This document shows positions 5,726-14,648 of a DNA stretch of 64,000 nt, in pieces (position 1 is the stretch's first letter; every line of letters begins with the position of its first letter). Where the stretch lies: the NCBI GenBank assembly GCA_040877935.1, contig JBBDNB010000057.1:22141-86140 (forward strand). Reading direction: 5' to 3'. A program made the translations under genes and the position numbers. The stretch comes from Chitinophagales bacterium (GTDB taxonomy: Bacteria > Bacteroidota > Bacteroidia > Chitinophagales > CAIOSU01). The notes below the pieces were generated by a model, which saw only the letters and a list, made by a program, of their open reading frames with translations, did no database searches and was not told the origin of the DNA.

Positions 5726-8140
5726 TTAGAATGAGATGGTTTGGTTTTGCTCAAGTTTACTTCTTTTGAATCCAGTGTTTTCTTCATAATAATAATTCAA
5801 TTCTTCTGGTCGAATCCAATAAATATTTTCAGAAAGTGCGAGTTCTTTTATTAATTCTTTGGCTGTATCCAGATAATTGGGCACTGCAATAATCCGTTGA
5901 TTAAAAGCTCTTTTATACTTTTGATCGAATTCGCTTTTCTTCATGTGGCCTTCAAGAAGATTTTGGTAAGCCTCACGAGCTTCACTTCCTTCACGATCGT
6001 TTTCCATTTCCACAAAAACTGAAATTCCGTTTTGACTTTCTTCAATGATTTTGAAATCTGAAACCGTAGTATGTTTTTTAGGAGAGCTTGCTGGAAAAGC
6101 ATATTTCAAGTTTGACATAGCGTCAAAAACTTCTCTTGAAACTCTAAAGTCACTCATTTTCTGATCAGCGATGTCATCAAAATATCTTTCCACCATTTGT
6201 TTGTAATTCCCTTCAGGAATCTCAATTGCAGCTAATGCTTTTCTGGATTTAGAGTCAGTGGCATAGCCGTATATCTTTTGACAATCCCCAAAATCTACAA
6301 TGTAGAGAGGCGAACCTTTTCGCTCATTTGAGTTTTCACGGTTTATGCGACCAGCTACCTGAACAATTGAGTCGATTGGACCTAAGTCCCGAAATCCCAT
6401 GTCAAAATCCAGATCAACGCCTGCTTCTACAACTTGAGTTGAAATTAAAATACAGGTTTTGTTAGGCAACTTTTCTTTAATCTCTTTGATGCGCTGTTGG
6501 CGCTGAACGGGAGTGATATTGGTTGATAGGTAAAAAAGTTCTACTTCCGTATTTTCCTCGAAATGTGCCGATAACAAATTGAAAATATCAATCGAACGAT
6601 TGACTTTATTTACAACTATTAAACAGCTTTTGCTGGTTTGCCAATGATCTTCGAATACAGGAATAAAATCCTCGCTTTCAATCTTCTCTCCGATTAGAGG
6701 AACGATTCGGGTACGGTTGAAGCAGGCGAAGACTTCTTCATCTCTATCAAGCAAGTTCAGTGGCTTCAATTTTTCTTCTTCAATTTCAACTTTAAGTTCA
6801 CGTGTCATCAACTCAAATAGTTTAGGTTGAGTAGCAGTCATGATAATAACCCGCGCATTGAGATATTTACAGATATAATAGAGGGCAGCACCGATTACAG
6901 GTAGTTTCTCAATAGCCAGGGTTTGCACTTCATCTAAAATGATTATGGAATCAGCAAAGTGTCTAAACTTTTTCAGCAGTTTGTTTCTGTTGCCAATTAA
7001 GGTTTCAAAAAGCTGAACAAAAGAGGTGATTACTACATCTTTTTGCCATGTGTCCCAAGCCATTTTCTTTTGGTTATAGCTTACCTCCTCATCATCAAGT
7101 TCATTTTTGGGGCGTTCATCCTTTCCAAAAATATCGGCATATTGATAATGACCCATTACAACATCTTTGCCAATAGTTTCTTCATATTCGGACAGTGCTT
7201 GTTCAATAATATTGATAAAAGGAAGTCCATAAATAATCTGTGGCAGGAAATCTTGCTCTTGTTTGATTTTATGTCGCAGTTTTAGCACAAAATCAAGAGC
7301 AGTCATTGTTTTACCTATTCCGGTTGGTGCTGCCAATGTGAAAATCTTTCTGTCGAGAATATCCTTTCGGTCAATATTCTTTATTACTTCTGAACGGACA
7401 TAATTTCTCAATTGGTTTTGAGTCAGAATAGTTAACTCTTCTTTTGGATAATCAGGTTTACCAAACCTATTATCAACAGAATCTTTGGGAAGAATTGAAA
7501 ACTTGGTGGTATCTGTATCTGAAGCATCCAGTTTATCAGCTTCAATCAGTAGCGAAAACAGGTAGTTGGTTTTGAAGTATCTTGCGATACTGGGCTCATT
7601 TTTGAGTTTTTTTCTAAATAGATTATACAGGGATTTTGGTTTGTTGCTACTAATCAGATCATCGGCAAAATCAAAATGTGACTTTAATTCATCCAATGAA
7701 GAAAGAGCAATTTTTTGTTTTTCAAAATTCACTTCTTCCAGCATACTGTACTGTTTATTATCAGGATATAGAACCAAATCCAGATTCATCAAATTGCTAT
7801 GATGCATTTTGATGAGGTAAAAGGCAAGCAGGGCCTTTTCAGGCTCTTCTTCGAAGTATCTGAAAGCAGTTTGAGCACCGATATTTGAATGTGCTTTTAG
7901 GTGTTGGTCAGCTTTTGATGGTTCAAGTAAATAAGTTTGGAAATAGCTGGTAAATTTTCCCAAGTCATGCAGCCAACAAACTGCATCAAGTAGCTTTTCT
8001 GTTTCTAAACTTCCAAATAAAGTATTGTTTGATAAATGAAAGACAGCTTTATCCCGAACCCCTTGCAAGTGATCAATTAAAAGCTTACTCCCCTCTCTTT
8101 GAGTTTTGCTAATCTGTTTGCTGTGTGAATACACCGGCAT
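5726..8140 (-). CDS. cas3: CRISPR-associated nuclease-helicase Cas3
   Basis: This 804-residue protein unwinds and degrades target DNA after Cascade recruitment. The N-terminal HD nuclease shows H24, H58-D59 (WLHDLGKF), H84 and H113-H114. The SF2 helicase follows: APTGIGKT (about 271-278), the DEVQ box at 403-406, MTATQPKLF, and the C-terminal STQVVEAGVDLDFD and QVAGRINRE motifs. All key motifs are intact. The start lies 32 bases inside cas5, which suggests coupled translation. The stop lies next to a REP palindrome of the adjoining transposase unit, so the insertion fell just outside the gene. Confidence 0.97.
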   Translation of the reverse strand: MPVYSHSKQISKTQREGSKLLIDHLQGVRDKAVFHLSNNTLFGSLETEKLLDAVCWLHDLGKFTSYFQTYLLEPSKADQHLKAHSNIGAQTAFRYFEEEPEKALLAFYLIKMHHSNLMNLDLVLYPDNKQYSMLEEVNFEKQKIALSSLDELKSHFDFADDLISSNKPKSLYNLFRKKLKNEPSIARYFKTNYLFSLLIEADKLDASDTDTTKFSILPKDSVDNRFGKPDYPKEELTILTQNQLRNYVRSEVIKNIDRKDILDRKIFTLAAPTGIGKTMTALDFVLKLRHKIKQEQDFLPQIIYGLPFINIIEQALSEYEETIGKDVVMGHYQYADIFGKDERPKNELDDEEVSYNQKKMAWDTWQKDVVITSFVQLFETLIGNRNKLLKKFRHFADSIIILDEVQTLAIEKLPVIGAALYYICKYLNARVIIMTATQPKLFELMTRELKVEIEEEKLKPLNLLDRDEEVFACFNRTRIVPLIGEKIESEDFIPVFEDHWQTSKSCLIVVNKVNRSIDIFNLLSAHFEENTEVELFYLSTNITPVQRQQRIKEIKEKLPNKTCILISTQVVEAGVDLDFDMGFRDLGPIDSIVQVAGRINRENSNERKGSPLYIVDFGDCQKIYGYATDSKSRKALAAIEIPEGNYKQMVERYFDDIADQKMSDFRVSREVFDAMSNLKYAFPASSPKKHTTVSDFKIIEESQNGISVFVEMENDREGSEAREAYQNLLEGHMKKSEFDQKYKRAFNQRIIAVPNYLDTAKELIKELALSENIYWIRPEELNYYYEENTGFKRSKLEQNQTISF

Positions 8141-8927
8141 AGGTCAAAAATTGAAAGTTTTCAGTTTCTTCTGAATTGCCATTTCGCTTTAGCTGAAAAT
8201 ATTTGCCAAAAAGCTTAACATGAATTGGAAAATTTCTTGTGGCGAACAAAACCCGATTCATACGATAAACCTCTCTACCTTTTTTACCACCGATAAAATC
8301 TGCTGGAAGCAGTTCTTCTTCAATATGGTTGAATTTAAACTCGGGATTATCTGGAAAATCAATTTCTTCTACTTGCTCACTATTCCCAGCCGAGTGTAAA
8401 TTAATCCATTCTCCATTGCAGTTTTTCTCAAACGCAGTAAACTCTTGAACATTCGAAACAAATGCTGTGAAGCCTGCAATTCCTAAACTAAGATTGAATT
8501 GTCGATTGTTATCCTTTAATTTCTGTGAAATCTGGTCGAAAATCTCTCTATTTTTACCTGGAGCTAAATAAATACGGTACCTGACAGAATCTTTTTTCAG
8601 GTCGCTTCCTGTTACCACTTCAAATGGAGTTTGCACGCGCCCCTTTCCGCCTCGAAAATCATTGTTGCCTTTGATCATCAATAAATTTAGCCGATGAAAT
8701 GATTTTTTCAGATCACTTAGTACCCGTAATCCAATCTGCAAATTTTGTGTCTGATAGTTTTCATAATAGGAGTCTTTTTCTTCTCCCATAATGGCAGCCA
8801 ACATTCCTGCAATAGTCGTGCGTGGTGGAATGGAATAACTCATGGCCGTATTGTTTCCATGAAACTTGCGAAAGTGGGCAAACTTTCCTTCTATGTCGAA
8901 TGAAAGAATTTCCATTGAATTAAGCAT
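8109..8927 (-). CDS. cas5: Cascade subunit Cas5 (type I-B)
   Basis: This 272-residue RAMP-fold protein caps the 5' handle of the crRNA in Cascade. The family pattern is the N-terminal strand EILSFDIEGKFAHFRKF followed by a proline-rich turn and a helix (SIPPRTTIAGMLAAIMGEE, about residues 32-50). A glycine-rich stretch GGKGRVQTPFEV is also present. M5 (position 8915) is an equally good start. The gene overlaps cas7 by 8 bases and cas3 by 32 bases, forming the tight cas8b-cas7-cas5-cas3 effector block. Confidence 0.93.
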   Translation of the reverse strand: MLNSMEILSFDIEGKFAHFRKFHGNNTAMSYSIPPRTTIAGMLAAIMGEEKDSYYENYQTQNLQIGLRVLSDLKKSFHRLNLLMIKGNNDFRGGKGRVQTPFEVVTGSDLKKDSVRYRIYLAPGKNREIFDQISQKLKDNNRQFNLSLGIAGFTAFVSNVQEFTAFEKNCNGEWINLHSAGNSEQVEEIDFPDNPEFKFNHIEEELLPADFIGGKKGREVYRMNRVLFATRNFPIHVKLFGKYFQLKRNGNSEETENFQFLTYAGVFTQQTD

Positions 8928-9915
8928 TTATTGATACGCCTTCAGCGGTTTTTACTTTCACATCTTTGATTACCTTTCCTTTGTTATCGGCAATCAACTT
9001 TTCCAGACGGCTAAAATCAACCTCTAAGTCATTATACTTGCGTACTTTTTTGAAATCGCCAGCAACTTCAGAGGGTTTTACATCCACAAAATCTCGCAGG
9101 TCTCCAAAGTGGCCGTTGTGGTAACCATCATTGTAGATGATTTCCAAATAGAGTTTAGGGTATTGATTTAATTTAGAGCGGGTAGGAAGTGAAGGTATAG
9201 CATTCCAAATCCCATCACGGAAATGTTCCATGTCCTCATCGGTTAGTCCCGTAGTTTTTGCGGCAAATTTATTGGCCACTCCATGGAATGCGAGTAAGCT
9301 GTAGTGAATTCGGTAATCTTTTCCAAAGGTGCTGCTATCATCATTCATGATGGTAACGATGGAATCAGAATCAACAGGATAGACTTTATTAAGTGAATAG
9401 CCCCAATTAAGTTGTAGTGGGCCAGTATAGGCTCTGGTAAAACCACCAACAGCGAAAGCACTTCCAAACAAGCGAATGTCCAGATAAGTCTCTTTTACAA
9501 TCTTATCTAGAATGAAAGCATTGAGCTTTTTGTTTTTTGCTTTTTGCAGTTCTTTAAATACGCTATCAGCATCTTTTGCTTTCTCCATTACTTTGTCAAA
9601 GGCACCTCTCATTTCTGGTTCTCCACCGAAATACTCATCTACTAATTTCGAATCGCTGAGTAATCGATTCACTACAATTTCAAGCTTTTGGTCAGGATTG
9701 ACTTTTGTTCCTTCTTCCATTGAAACAAAAACATCATAATCCTTTTGCATAAAATAATCACGGATATAGCGTTTCAGACGAGTATCTGTTACCAGGTTGG
9801 TTTGCGTATCATAATCCATACGTGGCTTGTTCTCCTGGTCAGGATCTCCATTGGGATTGCAGTTAATGGCTTCATAAAGGAAAAGAAAATCGGAGTTGTT
9901 TTGTATTGTATTCAT
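8920..9915 (-). CDS. cas7: Cascade backbone subunit Cas7 (Csh2-like, type I-B)
   Basis: This 331-residue RAMP protein polymerises along the spacer part of the crRNA. The N-terminal AINCNPNGDPDQENKPRMD motif, followed by TDTRLKRYIRDYF, is characteristic of the Csh2/Cas7 I-B family. RLFGSAFAVGGFTRAYTGPL in the middle is also conserved in that group. The open frame starts at 9990, inside cas8b. ATG 9915 (MNTIQNNSDF) gives the expected N-terminus with a 16-bp gap after cas8b, and is chosen. The 3' end overlaps cas5 by 8 bases. Confidence 0.94.
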   Translation of the reverse strand: MNTIQNNSDFLFLYEAINCNPNGDPDQENKPRMDYDTQTNLVTDTRLKRYIRDYFMQKDYDVFVSMEEGTKVNPDQKLEIVVNRLLSDSKLVDEYFGGEPEMRGAFDKVMEKAKDADSVFKELQKAKNKKLNAFILDKIVKETYLDIRLFGSAFAVGGFTRAYTGPLQLNWGYSLNKVYPVDSDSIVTIMNDDSSTFGKDYRIHYSLLAFHGVANKFAAKTTGLTDEDMEHFRDGIWNAIPSLPTRSKLNQYPKLYLEIIYNDGYHNGHFGDLRDFVDVKPSEVAGDFKKVRKYNDLEVDFSRLEKLIADNKGKVIKDVKVKTAEGVSINA

Positions 9916-9931
9916 AGTTTGATGGTTTTTA

Positions 9932-11761
9932 TTAATTATTGTCAGATTTAGTAAGTCCAAAGGAATAGCCGGCCATGAGGTAGAAAACATTTTGTTCCTT
10001 ACTTAGTGGCCAGTTTTTTTCATTGAAGCGATCAGTAAATTCACTGAAATTCCATTCTGTTTTATCGTGAATGTTGTATTGCCTTGTTTTTTCGCGTAGG
10101 TCTAGACTAAGCCGAACTATTGCATCAGCGTCCATGCCGTTAAAATTGATTTTATTCAATACCGGCTTGGACTCATGGCCTTTTTTGTATTGGGCATAAG
10201 CAACAGACGACAGAATTCTTCCAAGATAAAAAAGAGCTTTTTCAGCTTCTGAGTATTCCATCTTATCAAAAAAGGTCTGTATTCTTTGTTGATAATCTGA
10301 TGCGGAAGTTTCTTGTCCCTCAGTTTGAGAAGATATTTCTTTTTCCATTTCTAAAAGATTTAATTGTTTTAAAGTGAAAATCAATGCTGAGTATTTGAAA
10401 ACAGCATCTTTGATCGCAAAATCAAAAGAATTATTTTGTCTGATATTCTTAAAAGCCGAATAACGACCGTACCAATGACAGAGGCTTAGTTCAATGAAAT
10501 GTTTAAAAAGGTTTTCAGGTTGAACTGCTTTTTGTTCCAATATATCTTTGAAGAGATTTAATGCTAGATTTACTTTTGACTTATTGCCATCACGAACTGG
10601 AATAATGTTAAAAACAGACTGTAAATTAAAAGGAAACTTTCCGCCAATATAGTCTTTAAAATCATTTCCAGATCGATTAAATACCTCGGTAAGTTTGGTA
10701 AGATAAATACTGTTCACATCCTTGATATGGTTTATAATCTTGAACGAATTCCCATCAGATTCGAAAGCAATATAGTTGATCCAGAAAAGACCAACTTTGG
10801 GTAAGCTTCGGTCAATGTCAGCTTCAAGTGATTGATATCCAAAAAGCAAATCGGAAGATTTATCCAGATATAGTTCGGTTTCATCAAGATTAAATGCTAC
10901 AAGATCTTTGTTCATGTAGTTTGGGATGATGATATGAGATATCCCTGCAATTCTGGCTTGAAGATTTTTCAGGACATATTGTGCTCCTTTATCCAAATAG
11001 CCTGTAGATTTATTTTCAATTTGAAAATTTTTTTGGAATTCGCTAAAATTTGAAGCAAAATTGAAAGTAGATGTTTGAAAAATAGCATTTGGATTGTAGC
11101 CTCTCTGAAATGCTGCTTCTATAACATCATTAGAATAATTTCCAGATAGTTGATCTAAACCACTATTCCCTTTTGTTGATCCAAATTTTTCAATGATAAA
11201 ATCATCAAATCCATCAATAGCATTCAATTTAGTTGGCTTTGAGTCATTAATTGCTTTAGACTGAATTAAAGAATAAAAGAGAACTACTTCATCGTTTTTT
11301 CCAAAATTTAATTCCATCTTAAATTCTGTAAAGTCCAAAATTTTTCTAGATTCATTTAATTCTAAATTTATCTCCTTTAATGCTTTGTAAATTGTTTTAG
11401 AAGTATAATTTGGTAAATCCTCAATTGACCGTATCATGCTTCCGTCTTCGCCAACTTTTTTTCCAAATAAAGTTTCCTCTAACATTGAAAAATTTTTAGG
11501 CTCAACTGTCAAAGCACATTTTTTTCCACGTCTACCCCATTTTTCAGGATTAATATATCGGTGTTCAATGGCACTATTATCTGGATTAAAAAGCTCCATT
11601 TCATCTTTTAAAAAGCGAATTTCCTTGTTAACACAATCAAAAAGAATCGGACAAACCCAATTTTTCTTATCAGGGTTATACTTAGGTTCAGTTGTTAGCC
11701 TCGCCCAAACTCCCTTGCCTTCAAGAAGTTGTTCGCCTATTTTTGAGAGTGTCTGTAGCAT
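9932..11761 (-). CDS. cas8b: Cascade large subunit Cas8b
   Basis: This 609-residue protein should be the type I-B large subunit, which recognises the PAM and helps hold the R-loop. It is assigned mainly by position (first effector gene, directly before cas7), by length and by a general resemblance to the Csh1/TM1802-type Cas8b group. No catalytic motif is expected. A low-similarity N-terminal region is followed by a helical C-terminal half (from about residue 420). The start ATG is preceded by an AT-rich 66-bp gap after the extended HIRAN reading frame. Cas8 proteins diverge fast, so subtype placement needs a profile search. Confidence 0.85.
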   Translation of the reverse strand: MLQTLSKIGEQLLEGKGVWARLTTEPKYNPDKKNWVCPILFDCVNKEIRFLKDEMELFNPDNSAIEHRYINPEKWGRRGKKCALTVEPKNFSMLEETLFGKKVGEDGSMIRSIEDLPNYTSKTIYKALKEINLELNESRKILDFTEFKMELNFGKNDEVVLFYSLIQSKAINDSKPTKLNAIDGFDDFIIEKFGSTKGNSGLDQLSGNYSNDVIEAAFQRGYNPNAIFQTSTFNFASNFSEFQKNFQIENKSTGYLDKGAQYVLKNLQARIAGISHIIIPNYMNKDLVAFNLDETELYLDKSSDLLFGYQSLEADIDRSLPKVGLFWINYIAFESDGNSFKIINHIKDVNSIYLTKLTEVFNRSGNDFKDYIGGKFPFNLQSVFNIIPVRDGNKSKVNLALNLFKDILEQKAVQPENLFKHFIELSLCHWYGRYSAFKNIRQNNSFDFAIKDAVFKYSALIFTLKQLNLLEMEKEISSQTEGQETSASDYQQRIQTFFDKMEYSEAEKALFYLGRILSSVAYAQYKKGHESKPVLNKINFNGMDADAIVRLSLDLREKTRQYNIHDKTEWNFSEFTDRFNEKNWPLSKEQNVFYLMAGYSFGLTKSDNN

Positions 11762-11827
11762 CTTTTAAAAATTAATTCTCCAAATTTAACTAATATTTCT
11801 TCACACCAAAATATTTATAATTGTATT

Positions 11828-12229
11828 TCATATCCCTGCATATACCTCTACAAACACGGCATTGTACTGTCCATCGGCAGGATCGAAATCCAATTTTTTG
11901 ACTGCCGCCTGCATGGAAATGCCTTAGTCCATCAGGTTGGCCATTACCTTGTTTTCGGCACGGGGCAGATAGCCCAGTTTGTATTTACCAAAAAACACTT
12001 CTATGGCATATTTGTCATAAGGATTGTCAGGCTCGCGCTTTAGCTTTAGCATATTGCCGCTGCTCAGATAATTTGCTACTTTTTCAAAATCATAATAATA
12101 GAGTCCGCGCAGATAGTTGTGGTAGATTTTACTGCCGTCAGGTTTTCCTGCTTTCGCAAGCTGAATGCCCACCATAGCTACTCCTGCTCCTCCTGTTAAT
12201 AGCTGTTTGAGAAAGTTCTTGCGGGTCAT
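11828..12229 (-). pseudogene. HIRAN-domain gene interrupted by an in-frame ochre codon
   Basis: The first 101 codons give a Tat/lipoprotein-like N-terminus (MTRKNFLKQLLTGGAGVAMV) and a HIRAN domain (LKREPDNPYDKYAIEVFF and KLGYLPRAENKVMANLMD). A TAA at 11924-11926 then stops it. Beyond the stop the same frame continues as GISMQAAVKKLDFDPADGQY... to a TGA at 11828, which is how HIRAN domains normally end. A single CAA-to-TAA change is the simplest explanation. HIRAN domains are linked to DNA-damage helicases, but this one carries an export-like N-terminus. It lies between the WYL regulator and cas8b in the same direction. It is a pseudogene, a truncated but tolerated product, or a sequencing error. 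Confidence 0.8.
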
Positions 12230-12248
12230 GCTTTAAATTCATTTAACA

Positions 12249-12256
12249 CAAACCTA
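12249..12256 (-). promoter_or_regulatory. Candidate -7 promoter element before the HIRAN gene
   Basis: TAGGTTTG matches the Bacteroidota TAnnTTTG element, 20 nt upstream of the HIRAN start. No TTTG is found at the usual 19-21-nt spacing. That position is occupied by the repeated TAGTTG motif at 12267-12289. It could serve the HIRAN gene and the cas operon. Confidence 0.4.
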
Positions 12257-12266
12257 AAAGCCGTTT

Positions 12267-12289
12267 TCGACAACTAGTGTCGCAACTAA
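12267..12289 (-). promoter_or_regulatory. Candidate operator, two TAGTTGnCGA-like copies before HIRAN/cas
   Basis: On the minus strand TTAGTTGCGA (12289-12280) is followed 13 bp later by TAGTTGTCGA (12276-12267). The first 10-mer recurs exactly upstream of the WYL gene at 13224-13233. Both sit about 40-60 bp before a start codon in the same orientation. This site overlaps where the -33 element would be, as expected for a repressor or activator site. Confidence 0.4.
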
Positions 12290-13179
12290 ATTTTTTTTAC
12301 TTTTTCCCTGATATAAACTTTCAGTGATTCAGGTTCAAGCACTTCTATTTCATCTATCAGTCCCATTACAAAGCGGCCAATTCCTTTGTTGGAATATACC
12401 TTGGTTTCAAAAATGCGCTTCCCCTTTTTTTCTACTATTAAATGGCTGCTTTCTGGATATTCCTCACTTAACAATTTGGCAGCTCTCTTGCTCAGCCCTA
12501 GTTTTACTTTAAAATCCTCATTGCCCGACATGCCAAAGATATCTGTTGACTGTATTTGGTGGAGGTGTTCATGTTTCCATTTTTTTGGCAAAATCTCGGC
12601 TGTAGGAAAGCGGTCGCATTTGTATTGTTTGATTCTTTTAGTACTGACCTCAAAAGCCATTAAATAGCGGTAATATTGAATAAAGCGAATGGGTTCTACC
12701 AATCGGTCTTTTTCTGTATGGCTATTGGCAGAACTGTAATTTTTCAAAATCACCTGCTGTTTGTTTTTTATAGCAGCCCTGATTTCACTAATGTTTTTGC
12801 TGCTTTGCAGTGCTTGAAGTTCTGTTCCTATTTCTTCTATATCCGTAAGGGCATAGAGTTTTTCAAGCAAACTTTTTCTAAGAATATGATTTCCGCTACT
12901 GTGGTCTAACAGGCTGTTGCGCACCAGTGCAGCTTCTTCCAGGCTAAAAACAATAGAATTTTCATACTCCAGGTTTTTATTTGAAAGATTTTCAATCCTG
13001 AAACGGTTTTTATTTTGGGCAATATCAAAACCGATGGACTGTAGCAGTTCAAAATAGCGTTCGATGGTTCTTGTGCTTACGCCTAAATCATTTGCAAGAG
13101 CTGTTTTGCTGCTACCAAGTGGTGCCCTTAATCGGGCAATGAGGTTGAAGATTCTGAATATTTTTTGCTGTGCAGACAA
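12286..13179 (-). CDS. WYL-domain transcriptional regulator
   Basis: This 297-residue protein has an N-terminal winged helix-turn-helix (about residues 1-65, with DLGVSTRTIERYFELLQSIG as the recognition region). A WYL domain follows (about 135-205, with YYRYLMAFEV), then a C-terminal WCX extension. WYL regulators sense nucleic acid or nucleotide ligands and often control defence genes including CRISPR-Cas. It is the first gene upstream of the HIRAN-cas block in the same direction. A 10-bp motif is shared between its own upstream region and that of the HIRAN gene, so it may regulate both. Its exact ligand cannot be read from the sequence. Confidence 0.9.
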   Translation of the reverse strand: MSAQQKIFRIFNLIARLRAPLGSSKTALANDLGVSTRTIERYFELLQSIGFDIAQNKNRFRIENLSNKNLEYENSIVFSLEEAALVRNSLLDHSSGNHILRKSLLEKLYALTDIEEIGTELQALQSSKNISEIRAAIKNKQQVILKNYSSANSHTEKDRLVEPIRFIQYYRYLMAFEVSTKRIKQYKCDRFPTAEILPKKWKHEHLHQIQSTDIFGMSGNEDFKVKLGLSKRAAKLLSEEYPESSHLIVEKKGKRIFETKVYSNKGIGRFVMGLIDEIEVLEPESLKVYIREKVKKI

Positions 13180-13223
13180 TTGCGATTTTATAAAATGATT
13201 GAAATGGTAAACATATCATTTTT

Positions 13224-13233
13224 TCGCAACTAA
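13224..13233 (-). promoter_or_regulatory. Candidate operator upstream of the WYL gene
   Basis: TTAGTTGCGA on the minus strand, 45 bp before the WYL start, is identical to the copy before the HIRAN gene. A near-consensus -7 element (TATGTTTA, 13215-13208) follows it. Autoregulation is inferred from this arrangement only. Confidence 0.4.
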
Positions 13234-13308
13234 TTCTAAATGGCAGAAGTCATCATGTTTTTACCTATCACTAAATTATAAGCATTTTTATTTATTAGCT
13301 CAAACAAA

Positions 13309-13339
13309 AAAGCCTCTTGCACATTGTACAAGAGGCTTT
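13309..13339 (-). terminator. Rho-independent terminator of tRNA-Glu
   Basis: An 11-bp perfect stem (AAAGCCTCTTG paired with CAAGAGGCTTT) encloses a 9-nt loop. On the minus strand it is followed by a T-run, directly downstream of the tRNA. Confidence 0.9.
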
Positions 13340-13345
13340 CAGTTG

Positions 13346-13417
13346 CAGTCCGTAGGGGAATCGAACCCCTGTTACCAGGATGAAAACCTGGCGTCCTAAC
13401 CCCTAGACGAACGGACC
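13346..13417 (-). tRNA. tRNA-Glu (anticodon TTC)
   Basis: The 72-nt minus-strand cloverleaf has acceptor arms GGTCCGT and ACGGACT with a G-U first pair and discriminator G. The anticodon stem CCAGG/CCTGG encloses the loop TTTTCAT, giving anticodon TTC. The T-arm is AGGGG-TTCGAAT-CCCCT. CCA is not encoded. A promoter and terminator flank it, so it is an independent transcription unit. Confidence 0.97.
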
Positions 13418-13435
13418 GTTTTTAAATTGGTGGTG

Positions 13436-13466
13436 CAAAAATACGCAGCATTTTTAGCTTTCCAAA
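13436..13466 (-). promoter_or_regulatory. Promoter of tRNA-Glu (TTTG-N19-TATTTTTG)
   Basis: TTTG (13466-13463) and TATTTTTG (13443-13436) on the minus strand are separated by exactly 19 nt, the Bacteroidota housekeeping promoter. The -7 box ends 19 nt before the tRNA 5' end. Confidence 0.85.
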
Positions 13467-13503
13467 ACTTTACTGAAAAATATTTTTTCACCTGCATAAA
13501 GTT

Positions 13504-13511
13504 TAAGTTTG
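13504..13511 (+). promoter_or_regulatory. Candidate -7 element for gapA-pgk
   Basis: TAAGTTTG matches TAnnTTTG, 76 nt upstream of the gapA start. A T-rich stretch replaces the -33 TTTG, so this is a partial match. Confidence 0.35.
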
Positions 13512-13587
13512 CAAATGAAAAAACGGAACGCAATGCTTCGCTTTATAAGCAGGTTTTATAAAATTCCAACTATCAAAATTAAAAACA

Positions 13588-14598
13588 ATGAGAAAGACTA
13601 GAGTAGCGATAAATGGATTTGGGAGAATAGGCAGATTGATTTTCAGGATGCTTTCCCAAAAAGAGGATGTAGAGTTGGTTGCTGTAAATGATTTGACAGG
13701 CAATGCCCTATTGGCACACCTGCTAAAATACGATACGGCACACGGCACATTTGATGCAGAGCTTGGTTTTGATGATGACAATATTTACTGCAATGGAATC
13801 AAAGTGGCTGCATCTGCTACACGAAATCCAGAGGAATTGCCATGGAAAGCCTTAGATATTGATGTGGTTTTTGAGTGCACGGGTATTTTTAGAACACGAG
13901 AAGGCTCTGAAAAACATTTGAAAGCAGGGGCGAAAAAAGTATTGATTTCTGCTCCCGCAAAAGGCGGTGATGTACCAATGGTGGTGTTGGGCGTCAACGA
14001 ATCCATCTTAAAACCAGAGGATAAGATCATTTCCAATGCCAGTTGTACTACCAATTGCTTGGCGCCAATGGCTCAGGTTTTGAATGAAAAATTCGGAATT
14101 AAAAAAGGCTTTGTAACGACCATCCACGCTTATACTGCCGATCAAAATTTACAGGACGGCCCCCACAGTTCCGATTTTCGCAGGGCAAGGGCGGCCGCTG
14201 CCAATCTAGTTCCCACTACTACCAATGCTGCCAAGGCCGTGGAAAAAGTAATGCCCGAACTCAACGGAAAACTTTTTGCCTCTGCAGTGCGCGTTCCGGT
14301 TTTGGATGGTTCATTAACAGAGCTGAATTGCGTATTGAACAAAGAGGTAACGGTAGAGGAAATAAACAATGCCTTTAAAGCTTCGGCAGAAGGAAATCTA
14401 AAAGGAATCTTGCAGTATGAGGAAGCTCCATTGGTTTCCAGCGATATTGTAGGCAATCCTTATTCCACTATTTTTGATGCGCAATTGACACAATCCAGCG
14501 GGGATTTTATTAAAATTGTGGCGTGGTACGACAATGAATATGGATATGCCAGCAGAATGGTGGATCTTTTGGAGTATCTCAATAAAATAGAATCGTAA
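13588..14598 (+). CDS. gapA: Glyceraldehyde-3-phosphate dehydrogenase
   Basis: This 336-residue cytosolic NAD-dependent enzyme oxidises and phosphorylates glyceraldehyde 3-phosphate to 1,3-bisphosphoglycerate. The N-terminal Rossmann motif INGFGRIGR spans about residues 8-16. D35 in VNDLTG favours NAD over NADP. The catalytic C153 lies in SNASCTTNCLAP, and H180 is the base. Length is normal. The pgk gene follows after 50 bp in the same direction, so the two successive glycolytic steps are probably co-expressed. Only the long conventional start fits the family. Confidence 0.98.
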   Translation: MRKTRVAINGFGRIGRLIFRMLSQKEDVELVAVNDLTGNALLAHLLKYDTAHGTFDAELGFDDDNIYCNGIKVAASATRNPEELPWKALDIDVVFECTGIFRTREGSEKHLKAGAKKVLISAPAKGGDVPMVVLGVNESILKPEDKIISNASCTTNCLAPMAQVLNEKFGIKKGFVTTIHAYTADQNLQDGPHSSDFRRARAAAANLVPTTTNAAKAVEKVMPELNGKLFASAVRVPVLDGSLTELNCVLNKEVTVEEINNAFKASAEGNLKGILQYEEAPLVSSDIVGNPYSTIFDAQLTQSSGDFIKIVAWYDNEYGYASRMVDLLEYLNKIES

Positions 14599-14648
14599 AA
14601 TTCAGTCCCCAAATTATTTCCAATAAACAACAATATTAAGGCAACTCA

